Assembly (NCBI GenBank): GCA_902598825.1
Contig: CACKDD010000002.1
Location: 1-64,000, forward strand
Reading direction: 5' to 3'
Length of the DNA stretch: 64,000 bases
DNA from: an uncultured Pelagibacteraceae bacterium
GTDB lineage: Bacteria; Pseudomonadota; Alphaproteobacteria; Pelagibacterales; Pelagibacteraceae
This document shows, one piece after another, positions 57,084 to 64,000 of the stretch. Under the pieces are notes generated by a model. The model did no database searches. It was not told the DNA's origin and worked only from the letters and a program-made list of their open reading frames with translations. Numbering within the stretch: the first letter of the stretch is position 1; every line of letters starts with the position of its first letter. Both the position numbers and the translations under genes were made by a program.

Positions 57084-57485
57084 CTAATTTCTAAGTGCTC
57101 TAATAAGGTAATTTTTATCTAACTTACAGTCTTTATAGCCTTTTATGACAATATTTAGGTATCTTTCTGTGGGATAGGTAAAAGGAGTTTTTTTTGCCAT
57201 AGTATATGTCATTACTTTTTTACTATAATAATAAAAATAATACTTTTTATAAAGTAATGGATAGTCTTCATAAATATCCAATTTTTTTTCATCACTTTTT
57301 GATATTTCAAACAGCCCGCCAACGACTTTAAAGTTTTTCTTTGGCTCAATATCAGCGGCCCTGTACTTACTTCTAAAGGTTAATCTAAAATTGTTTAGGT
57401 TTATTTTTTTAAGGAAAACACTATCTTTACACCTTCGTTTCATTTGAAAATGATTTAAATTACTTCCGTAGGCAAAATAAAGCAT
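57084..57485 (-). CDS. Gamma-glutamylcyclotransferase-like protein
   Basis: This 133-residue protein opens MLYFAYGSNLNHFQMKRRC with the YGSN substrate-binding motif of the GGCT/AIG2 fold. VVGGLFEIS and LDIYEDYP follow, the latter carrying the probable catalytic glutamate. The family converts gamma-glutamyl amino acids or related amides to 5-oxoproline. The exact substrate is unknown. It directly follows the CinA-N gene without a gap, so they form a pair. Confidence 0.8.
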   Translation of the reverse strand: MLYFAYGSNLNHFQMKRRCKDSVFLKKINLNNFRLTFRSKYRAADIEPKKNFKVVGGLFEISKSDEKKLDIYEDYPLLYKKYYFYYYSKKVMTYTMAKKTPFTYPTERYLNIVIKGYKDCKLDKNYLIRALRN

Positions 57486-58235
57486 TTATCGATCTACAAT
57501 TTCAATTTTTTTTTCTTTAACAAATTTTAAAATTTGAGAGTTACAATGATCAATTTCAGATTGGTTTTCTGAGCGAATAACAATTGAAACCCCTAATTTA
57601 CCTGCATGAAAAAAAGGATAGCTACCAATTTCTACATCTTTATTTTGATTTTGAATCTTTGATAAAGAATTTGCAATTTCACTCTCAACAGTTTTAAGGT
57701 TAACAGTATGACTTAAAATAGGCTCTCCGCCTATAATTCTATTTTTTAATCCACCCAACATAGATTTTAAAATTGAAGGAACCCCAGGAAGACAAAAAAC
57801 ATTTTCAACATTAAAACCTGGTGCACCACTAGTGGGATTTAAAATTAATTTTGCATTTTTGGGCATCCATGTCATTTTTTGTCTACCGCCATTAAATTCA
57901 CCTGTCTTATAATATGCTTTTAGAATTTCAAAAGCTTCTTTATGGATTTCATATGTTAAACCAAAAGCTTTTGAAACTGACTTAGCAGTAATATCATCAT
58001 GAGTTGGGCCTATACCACCAGTGGTAAAAACATAATTATTTGATTTTCTTAAGAAATTAAGAGTATCAACTATTGTCATTTCAATATCAGGAATAACTCT
58101 TACCTCGCTTATTTTAACACCCATTGAATTTAACCATTTAGCTAATGTACTGGTATTAGTATCTTGAGTTCTTCCAGATAAAATCTCATTACCTATAATT
58201 AATATAGCTGCATTTACTTTTGTATTATTTTTCAT
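57486..58235 (-). CDS. CinA N-terminal-type protein (MoaB/Mog-fold)
   Basis: This 249-residue protein of the COG1058 type has LIIGNEILSGRTQDTNT at the start, VFTTGGIGPTHDDITAKSVSKAFG (part) and LPGVPSILKSML. This is the molybdopterin-binding-like domain that in CinA acts as ADP-ribose or NMN-related phosphohydrolase. The C-terminal nicotinamide-nucleotide amidase domain is absent. Many alphaproteobacteria carry this stand-alone form. It is divergent from sfsA with only 21 bases between starts. Confidence 0.88.
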   Translation of the reverse strand: MKNNTKVNAAILIIGNEILSGRTQDTNTSTLAKWLNSMGVKISEVRVIPDIEMTIVDTLNFLRKSNNYVFTTGGIGPTHDDITAKSVSKAFGLTYEIHKEAFEILKAYYKTGEFNGGRQKMTWMPKNAKLILNPTSGAPGFNVENVFCLPGVPSILKSMLGGLKNRIIGGEPILSHTVNLKTVESEIANSLSKIQNQNKDVEIGSYPFFHAGKLGVSIVIRSENQSEIDHCNSQILKFVKEKKIEIVDR

Positions 58236-58244
58236 TTTAAAATG

Positions 58245-58250
58245 TATAAT
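58245..58250 (+). promoter_or_regulatory. -10 element for a possibly leaderless sfsA transcript
   Basis: A perfect TATAAT is at 58245-58250, ending 6 bases before the sfsA ATG at 58257. Transcription would begin at or just beside the A of that ATG. A weak -35 (TTGTAT, 58220-58225, 19-base spacer) lies inside the cinA coding region. No Shine-Dalgarno sequence fits in the 21-base gap. Confidence 0.4.
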
Positions 58251-58256
58251 TTAATT

Positions 58257-58955
58257 ATGCAATTTACCAATTCTTTAATAAAAGGCAAACTAATCAGAAG
58301 ATATAAACGTTTTTTTGTTGATGTTAAATTAAAAAATGAAATCGTAACAGCTCATTGTCCAAATACTGGATCAATGAAGGGTCTTTTAGATAAAGGTAAC
58401 GAAGTTTACCTCCTTAAAAATAATAATCCAAAAAGAAAACTGAAATATGGTCTTGAAATAATAAGAGCAAAAAAGAATTTAGTTGGTGTAAATACTCATA
58501 TGGCTAATAAAATTGTAAGTCATGGCTTATCCAATAATTTAATAAAAGAATTAAAAAATAATGACTCAATTATACCTGAGGTTTTTTTTAATAAAGAAAC
58601 TAGATTTGACTTTCTCATTGCAAAAAATAGTCAAAAAAGTTTTGTAGAAGTTAAAAATGTGACACTTTTTAGAGATGAAAAAACTGCTGAATTTCCTGAT
58701 GCAATTACTACAAGAGGTTCGAAACATTTAATTACCCTTATTGATGCCATAAAAAAAGGTTATAAAGCGTACTTAATATTCCTTGTTCAAGTACAAAATA
58801 TGGAAAAATTTAAGATAGCGAAAGATATAGATAGCGAATATTATAGAAATTATTTAGCTGCAAAAAAGGCAGGTGTTAACTTTTTAGCTTATAGATGTAA
58901 AATAAATTCAAAAGAAATTTTAATAGAAAAAAAATTAAAAATTATTAATGACTGA
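58257..58955 (+). CDS. sfsA: DNA-binding protein SfsA
   Basis: This 232-residue SfsA family protein starts MQFTNSLIKGKLIRRYKRFF, which aligns with the family N-terminus. The ATG at 58242 (five residues earlier) is less likely because it lies within the -10 region. The conserved CPNTGSMKGLLDKGNEVYL, EVKNVTLF and FPDAITTRGSKHL motifs are present, the latter two resembling a nuclease-like active site. The role is described as sugar fermentation regulation in E. coli and is unclear elsewhere. It overlaps map by 8 bases. Confidence 0.92.
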   Translation: MQFTNSLIKGKLIRRYKRFFVDVKLKNEIVTAHCPNTGSMKGLLDKGNEVYLLKNNNPKRKLKYGLEIIRAKKNLVGVNTHMANKIVSHGLSNNLIKELKNNDSIIPEVFFNKETRFDFLIAKNSQKSFVEVKNVTLFRDEKTAEFPDAITTRGSKHLITLIDAIKKGYKAYLIFLVQVQNMEKFKIAKDIDSEYYRNYLAAKKAGVNFLAYRCKINSKEILIEKKLKIIND

Positions 58956-59721
58956 TTATTCTGAAAAATTTGAAAAAATGCGGATTGCAGGAAAACTTGC
59001 AGCTCAAACTTTAGATATGCTTACTGATAATATCAAAGAAGGGATTTCAACAGCTTATATAGATAAACTTGGATATGAGTTCATTCGAGATAATGGTGGA
59101 CACTCAGCACCTTTATTTTACCGAGGATTTAGTAAATCACTATGCACTTCACTAAATCATGTTGTTTGCCACGGTATACCCTCAAGAGATAGAATTTTAG
59201 AAGATGGTGATGCAGTAAATGTTGATGTTACAGCAATTATAAACGATCATTATGGAGACACATCTAGAATGTTTTGTGTTGGACAAACTTCAGTAAAACT
59301 AAAGAATTTAATAGACGCAACCTACGAGTCCATGATGAAAGCAATACAGATTTTAAAACCAGGAATTAAACTTGGAGATATTGGATATGAAATTCAATCT
59401 TATGTCGAAAAAAAAGGTTTTTCAGTTGTTAGAGATTTCTGTGGTCATGGAATTAGCACGACATTTCATGAGCCACCTAACATATTGCACTACGGGAATA
59501 AAAATACGGGAATGGAACTTAAGCCTGGAATGACATTCACAGTTGAACCTATGATTAATGCTGGAAAATATGATACTAAAATGCTGAATGATGGATGGAC
59601 TGCAGTAACTAAAGATAAATCTTTATCAGCGCAATTTGAACATACAATAGGTATTACAGAAAATGGTTATGAAATCTTTACAGAATCTGCTAAAGGTTAT
59701 TCCAAGCCTCCGTACTTATAA
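58948..59721 (+). CDS. map: Methionine aminopeptidase, type I
   Basis: This 257-residue metalloprotease removes the N-terminal methionine from new proteins. The metal ligands are visible in NVDVTAIINDHYGDTSRMF (two Asp), FCGHGISTTFHEPPNI (His), FTVEPMINAG (Glu) and AQFEHTIGIT (Glu). HVVCHGIPS holds the substrate-binding His. The length matches the type Ia enzyme. It overlaps sfsA by 8 bases and precedes purB by 3. Confidence 0.97.
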   Translation: MTDYSEKFEKMRIAGKLAAQTLDMLTDNIKEGISTAYIDKLGYEFIRDNGGHSAPLFYRGFSKSLCTSLNHVVCHGIPSRDRILEDGDAVNVDVTAIINDHYGDTSRMFCVGQTSVKLKNLIDATYESMMKAIQILKPGIKLGDIGYEIQSYVEKKGFSVVRDFCGHGISTTFHEPPNILHYGNKNTGMELKPGMTFTVEPMINAGKYDTKMLNDGWTAVTKDKSLSAQFEHTIGITENGYEIFTESAKGYSKPPYL

Positions 59722-59724
59722 TTA

Positions 59725-61017
59725 ATGATAAAAAGATACTCGCGAAAAGAAGTTACTGATATTTGGTCAGAAGAAAATAAATATAAAATTTGGCTAGATG
59801 TTGAAGTAGCTGCGGCACAAGCAATGGAAAAACTAGGTCAAATACCTAGAGGTGTTTCCTCGGTAGTAAGAAAAAAAGCTAGAATAAATGTTAAAAGAAT
59901 TCATCAAATTGAAAGTCAAGTTAAGCATGATGTTATTGCCTTTTTAACTTCAGTTACAGAAAAAGCTGGTATTAAAGCTAGATACCTTCATCAAGGTATG
60001 ACTTCCTCAGATGTATTAGATACAAGTTTTAATATTCAATTAGTTCAATCAGGAAATATAATTCTAAAAGACCTAGATCAAATTTTAAAAGTTCTAAAAA
60101 AACAAGCTGGAAAATATAAATTTACTCCTTGTATGGGTAGAAGTCATGGTATTCATGCTGAACCAATAACATTTGGTTTAAAACTAGCTTCCTTTTACGA
60201 AGAATTTAAAAGAAATAAAAAACGATTAGTTGCTGCTATAGATGAAGTTTCAACTTGTGCTATTTCGGGTGCGGTTGGAACTTTCGCAAATATTAATCCA
60301 AACGTAGAAAAATATGTTGCAAAAAAACTTGGTTTAAAAGTTGAACCTATTTCAACACAAGTAATTCCAAGAGATAGACATGCCTTCTATTTTTCGGTTT
60401 TAGGTATTATTGCTGGTTCAATTGAAAGAGTCGCTATTGAAATAAGACATTTGCAAAGGACAGAGGTTTATGAATTGCAAGAATACTTTTCAAAAAATCA
60501 AAAAGGTTCTTCTGCAATGCCTCATAAAAAAAACCCAATATTGAGTGAAAATTTAACAGGTCTTGCAAGAATGGTGAGGAGTGCAGTGACACCTGCTCTT
60601 GAAAATATAGCCTTGTGGCATGAGAGAGATATTTCTCATTCAAGTGTTGAAAGAAATATAGGTCCTGATGCGAATGTTAATCTGGATTTTGCATTAGTAA
60701 GATTAACCAATATTTTAGATAACATGATAGTTTATCCAAAAAAAATGTTAGAAAATCTTAATATTACAAAAGGATTAATTTTTTCTCAGGAACTAATGCT
60801 TGAACTTACAAAAACTGGTTTAAGTAGAGAAAAATCTTATAAAATGGTTCAGAGCTATGCAAAAAAATGTTTTGCTGAAAATTTAGATTTGTTTACTGTA
60901 ATTCAATCTGATAAATATATAATGAACAATATTTCACCAAAAAAGCTTAAATCTATTTTTAGTTACTCTAAACACTTTAAGAATGTGAATTTAATTTTTA
61001 GGAGAGTTTTTAAATAA
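59725..61017 (+). CDS. purB: Adenylosuccinate lyase
   Basis: This 430-residue fumarase-superfamily enzyme has the signature GSSAMPHKKNP with the catalytic serine, QGMTSSDVLDTS and MGRSHGIHAEP with its histidine. It catalyses two purine steps: SAICAR to AICAR, and adenylosuccinate to AMP. It heads the purine gene run; the preceding map gene is 3 bases away. It overlaps purC by one base (TAATG). Confidence 0.97.
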   Translation: MIKRYSRKEVTDIWSEENKYKIWLDVEVAAAQAMEKLGQIPRGVSSVVRKKARINVKRIHQIESQVKHDVIAFLTSVTEKAGIKARYLHQGMTSSDVLDTSFNIQLVQSGNIILKDLDQILKVLKKQAGKYKFTPCMGRSHGIHAEPITFGLKLASFYEEFKRNKKRLVAAIDEVSTCAISGAVGTFANINPNVEKYVAKKLGLKVEPISTQVIPRDRHAFYFSVLGIIAGSIERVAIEIRHLQRTEVYELQEYFSKNQKGSSAMPHKKNPILSENLTGLARMVRSAVTPALENIALWHERDISHSSVERNIGPDANVNLDFALVRLTNILDNMIVYPKKMLENLNITKGLIFSQELMLELTKTGLSREKSYKMVQSYAKKCFAENLDLFTVIQSDKYIMNNISPKKLKSIFSYSKHFKNVNLIFRRVFK

Positions 61018-61802
61018 TGAAAAAGGGTAAAAAATTATACGAAGGAAAAGCTAAAATAATTTATGCTACTCAAGATAAAGATTTAGTAATTCAGTACTTC
61101 AAAGATGACGCAACGGCATTTAACAATCAAAAAAAAACTACTATTGAGGGTAAAGGGGTTTTAAATAATAGAATTTCTGAACATATCCTCTCAAATTTAG
61201 CTCAAATTGGTATCAAAAATCATTTAGTTAAAAGATTAAATATGAGAGAACAGATCATAAAGTTGGTTGAAATAATTCCTATTGAATTCATAATTAGAAA
61301 TGTTGCAACTGGTTCTCTTACTAAAAGACTAGGCATCGAAGATGGTACTGTTCTTAAAGAACCCTTAATTGAATACTGTTTAAAAGATGACAAACTTGGT
61401 GATCCTTTAATTGCAGAAGAGCATATTTATGCTTTTGAATGGGCTAATAAAAAAGAAATTGAAAAAGTAAAAAAAATGATCCTTAGAATTAATGACTTTA
61501 TGATTGGCATGTTTAGAGGAATAGGAATTAAGTTAATTGATTTTAAATTAGAATTTGGAAGATTAAAGATTAATGGTAAAAATGAAATAATTCTAGCAGA
61601 TGAAATAAGTCCTGATACTTGTAGATTGTGGGACTCAATCACTGATAAAAAACTTGATAAAGATAGATTTAGAAAAGATCTTGGAGATTTAATACCAGCT
61701 TATACTGAAGTAGCAAAAAGACTAGGCATACTTCATGAACAATCAAATGTTTCAGCTGTCAACGTAACTCAACTATCTTCAGTTAAGAAAAAAAATAAAT
61801 GA
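61017..61802 (+). CDS. purC: Phosphoribosylaminoimidazole-succinocarboxamide synthase
   Basis: This 261-residue SAICAR synthetase has the opening LYEGKAKIIYATQD (nucleotide-binding lid), EFIIRNVATGSLTKRLG and LADEISPDTCRLWD, all family hallmarks. It joins CAIR and aspartate with ATP. The tail after RLGILHEQ is about 20 residues longer than in E. coli. It overlaps purS by 4 bases. Confidence 0.97.
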   Translation: MKKGKKLYEGKAKIIYATQDKDLVIQYFKDDATAFNNQKKTTIEGKGVLNNRISEHILSNLAQIGIKNHLVKRLNMREQIIKLVEIIPIEFIIRNVATGSLTKRLGIEDGTVLKEPLIEYCLKDDKLGDPLIAEEHIYAFEWANKKEIEKVKKMILRINDFMIGMFRGIGIKLIDFKLEFGRLKINGKNEIILADEISPDTCRLWDSITDKKLDKDRFRKDLGDLIPAYTEVAKRLGILHEQSNVSAVNVTQLSSVKKKNK

Positions 61803-62041
61803 TAGTTTCAGCAATAATAACTTTAAAAAAAGATGTTTTAGATCCTCAAGGTAAGGTGATTCATCAAACATTAGACGGTATGGGTTTTAAAAATGTAAAC
61901 GAGGTAAGACAAGGTAAGTATTTTGAAATTGATGTAAATGAAAACGACCCAACCAAAGCTAAAGGTATAGTTGAAGATATGTGCAAAAAACTCTTGGCTA
62001 ATCTTGTCATTGAAAATTATAAAATTATTGAGACACAATAA
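61799..62041 (+). CDS. purS: FGAM synthase subunit PurS
   Basis: This 80-residue protein carries VSAIITLKKDVLDPQGKVI and DGMGFKNVNEVRQGKYFEI, as expected for the small bridging subunit of the three-part formylglycinamide ribonucleotide amidotransferase. It couples PurQ to PurL. It overlaps purC by 4 bases and sits 3 bases ahead of purQ. Confidence 0.95.
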   Translation: MIVSAIITLKKDVLDPQGKVIHQTLDGMGFKNVNEVRQGKYFEIDVNENDPTKAKGIVEDMCKKLLANLVIENYKIIETQ

Positions 62042-62044
62042 TTA

Positions 62045-62728
62045 ATGAAATCATCTGTTATTACCTTCCCTGGTTCAAATTGCGATCGAGATATGGATGT
62101 AGCTTTAAGTAAATTTGGATTTAAGAACAAAATGGTCTGGCATAACGATAAAGAACTTCCAAAAAGTGATCTTGTTGTTTTACCTGGAGGTTTTTCCTAT
62201 GGTGATTATCTCAGATGTGGAAGTATGGCATCAAAATCTAAAATAATGCATTCAGTAATTAATTTTGCTAAATCAGGTGGGTTAGTAATGGGTATTTGTA
62301 ATGGTTTTCAGATATTAGTTGAGACAGGATTGCTTCCTGGTGTTTTATTAAGAAATAAATATTTAGAATTTATTTGTAAAAATGTTTACGTCAAGGTTGA
62401 TAATAGACAAAATCCTTATTTTAAAAATTTAGATAAAGAAATATTTGAATTTCATATAGCACACAATGAAGGAAACTATTTTTGTACAAAAGATCAACTA
62501 GACGAAATTAAAGATAATAATCAAATAGCAATTTATTATTGTGATAAAAATGGTCAAACAGAGGAACAATATAACCCAAACGGTTCAATGAAAAATATTG
62601 CAGGTATATTCAATAAAGAAAAAAATGTCTTAGGAATGATGCCACACCCTGAAAGAATGATTGATCAAAGTTTATCAGGTGAAGATGGTTCTTTATTTTT
62701 TAAAAATCTAATTAATAATTTGAAGTAA
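62045..62728 (+). CDS. purQ: FGAM synthase glutaminase subunit PurQ
   Basis: This 227-residue class I glutamine amidotransferase starts [16 protein letters not shown] and has [15 protein letters not shown], the catalytic cysteine in [10 protein letters not shown] and the catalytic His/Glu pair in MMPHPERM. It supplies ammonia to PurL. It ends in TAATG, sharing one base with the purL start. Confidence 0.97.
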   Translation: MKSSVITFPGSNCDRDMDVALSKFGFKNKMVWHNDKELPKSDLVVLPGGFSYGDYLRCGSMASKSKIMHSVINFAKSGGLVMGICNGFQILVETGLLPGVLLRNKYLEFICKNVYVKVDNRQNPYFKNLDKEIFEFHIAHNEGNYFCTKDQLDEIKDNNQIAIYYCDKNGQTEEQYNPNGSMKNIAGIFNKEKNVLGMMPHPERMIDQSLSGEDGSLFFKNLINNLK

Positions 62729-64000
62729 TGATTGTTAATGAGAAAATTGCCATAGAACATGGTCTTAAATCTGATGAATATAAAAAAATTTGTGATCTTT
62801 TAAAAAGAACACCAAATATAACTGAACTTGGAATTTTTTCAGCAATGTGGAACGAACATTGCTCCTATAAATCTTCTAGACTTCATTTAAAAAAATTGCC
62901 AACAAAAGGTAAAAAAGTCATTCAAGGACCTGGTGAAAATGCTGGAATTATAGATATTGAAGATGGTGATGCTATAGTATTTAAAATTGAAAGTCACAAC
63001 CATCCCTCTTTCATTGAGCCTTATCAAGGAGCAGCAACTGGAGTAGGTGGAATTATGAGGGACGTATTTACTATGGGTGCTAGACCAATAGCTAATTTAA
63101 ATTCAATTCACTTTGGTTCTCCCCAGCATAAAAAAACTAAAAATCTTTTAAGAGGTGTTGTTCATGGAATTGGAGGTTATGGTAACTGTATGGGTGTACC
63201 AACAATAGCTGGTCAAACATCCTTTGACAGCTCTTACAATGGGAATATTTTGGTTAACGCGATGACTTTAGGGTTGGTTAAAAAAAATAAAATATTTTAT
63301 TCAAAAGCAGCAGGATTAAATAAACCAGTTATTTACGTAGGCTCTAAAACCGGAAGAGACGGTATTCATGGTGCGAGCATGGCTTCCGCAAGTTTTGATG
63401 AAAAGATTGAAGAAAAAAAACCAACTGTTCAAGTTGGAGACCCTTTTACTGAAAAACTGCTATTAGAAGCATGTTTGGAATTAATGGCTGGTGACTCTAT
63501 TATTGCTATTCAAGATATGGGTGCAGCAGGTCTTACATCTTCAAGTATTGAAATGGCATCAAAAGGGAATTTAGGAGTTGAAATAAATCTAAATAAAGTT
63601 CCTTGTAGAGAAACTAAGATGACACCATATGAAATTATGCTTTCTGAAAGTCAAGAAAGAATGTTGATTATATTAGAAAATGGTAAAGAAGAATTAGCAA
63701 AAAAAATATTCGATAAATGGAATTTAGATTTTGCAATAATTGGTAAAACTACTGATACAAAAAATATTGAATTATTTTTTGACGATAAACAAGTTGTGAA
63801 TATTCCAGTAAACACATTGGTTGAAAACTCACCTATGTATGATCGAAAATGGAAAAAATCTAAATTGCCAAAAAAAATTAAAATAAAAAAGAACACTTTT
63901 AACGGTCTTAAAATTAAAGATGTATTAAAAAAAGTTTTATCAAACCCAAATATATGTAGCAAAGAATGGATTTGGCAACAATATGATCATACAGTAATGG
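62728..64000 (+). CDS. purL: FGAM synthase large subunit PurL, 3' end outside window
   Basis: The frame starts with ATG at 62728 ([19 protein letters not shown]) and is open to the window end: about 424 codons of the usual ~730-residue small-type PurL. Conserved blocks include [33 protein letters not shown] and [16 protein letters not shown], which form the ATP- and FGAR-binding site. With purS and purQ it makes the three-protein enzyme of step 4 in purine synthesis. Confidence 0.96.
   Translation, partial: MIVNEKIAIEHGLKSDEYKKICDLLKRTPNITELGIFSAMWNEHCSYKSSRLHLKKLPTKGKKVIQGPGENAGIIDIEDGDAIVFKIESHNHPSFIEPYQGAATGVGGIMRDVFTMGARPIANLNSIHFGSPQHKKTKNLLRGVVHGIGGYGNCMGVPTIAGQTSFDSSYNGNILVNAMTLGLVKKNKIFYSKAAGLNKPVIYVGSKTGRDGIHGASMASASFDEKIEEKKPTVQVGDPFTEKLLLEACLELMAGDSIIAIQDMGAAGLTSSSIEMASKGNLGVEINLNKVPCRETKMTPYEIMLSESQERMLIILENGKEELAKKIFDKWNLDFAIIGKTTDTKNIELFFDDKQVVNIPVNTLVENSPMYDRKWKKSKLPKKIKIKKNTFNGLKIKDVLKKVLSNPNICSKEWIWQQYDHTVM

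Noticed and set aside
63651-63962. 103-codon minus-strand frame at the window end
   Set aside because: It is antisense to purL, which continues open to base 64000.
1-64000. CRISPR arrays, insertion sequences or rRNA operons
   Set aside because: No regularly spaced repeats, transposase-like frames or rRNA sequence were recognised anywhere in the window.

Overview
The window is a compact, very AT-rich alphaproteobacterial chromosome segment. Gene content, tight spacing (most neighbours overlap or lie within a few bases), low GC and the adk position between secY and rpsM all suggest the SAR11 clade (Candidatus Pelagibacter or a close relative). This assignment is inferred from gene order and composition, not from a database search.

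Layout. (1) 1-15751, minus strand: the str, S10, spc and alpha ribosomal operons fused in one run from rpsL down to rpoA and a truncated rplQ, with secY and adk inside. (2) 15918-28522, minus strand: tRNA-Tyr, tRNA-Gly, tuf, tRNA-Trp, secE, nusG, rplKAJL and rpoBC. (3) 28651-29395, plus strand: an rlmB-type RNA methyltransferase broken by a one-base frameshift. (4) 29429-31160: tRNA-Thr(UGU) followed by a short island bounded by a second, partial copy of the tRNA 3' part. The island carries a lipoprotein gene and an uncharacterised gene but no integrase. (5) 31149-32767: a membrane-anchored hypothetical protein, NAD kinase and tRNA-Leu(UAA).

(6) 32841-45364 is the most unusual part. A tightly packed minus-strand operon of eight genes encodes a secreted VWA-like protein, a four-helix membrane protein, a tubulin/FtsZ-superfamily protein, a 1140-residue protein with an Hsp70/actin-type ATPase core, a membrane-anchored coiled-coil protein, a DUF805 membrane protein and two small membrane proteins. 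A divergent pair on the plus strand encodes a trypsin-like protease lipoprotein and an SH3-like exported protein. Two cytoskeleton-type nucleotidases together with envelope proteins look like an undescribed envelope-associated filament or membrane-remodelling system.

(7) 45533-49639, plus strand: two tiny genes, then a likely glucosylglycerate (compatible solute) module made of an MpgP/GpgP-like HAD phosphatase, a GpgS-like synthase and a GH13_18 sugar phosphorylase. (8) 49717-56162, minus strand: a surface-glycan cluster with two FkbM methyltransferases, a sugar epimerase, two glycosyltransferases, another methyltransferase and a polytopic membrane protein. (9) 56251-58235, minus strand: an outer-membrane barrel protein, a GGCT-like protein and a CinA-N domain protein. 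(10) 58257-64000, plus strand: sfsA, map and the purine genes purB, purC, purS, purQ and purL, the last running off the end.

There is no gene-free stretch longer than 300 bases.
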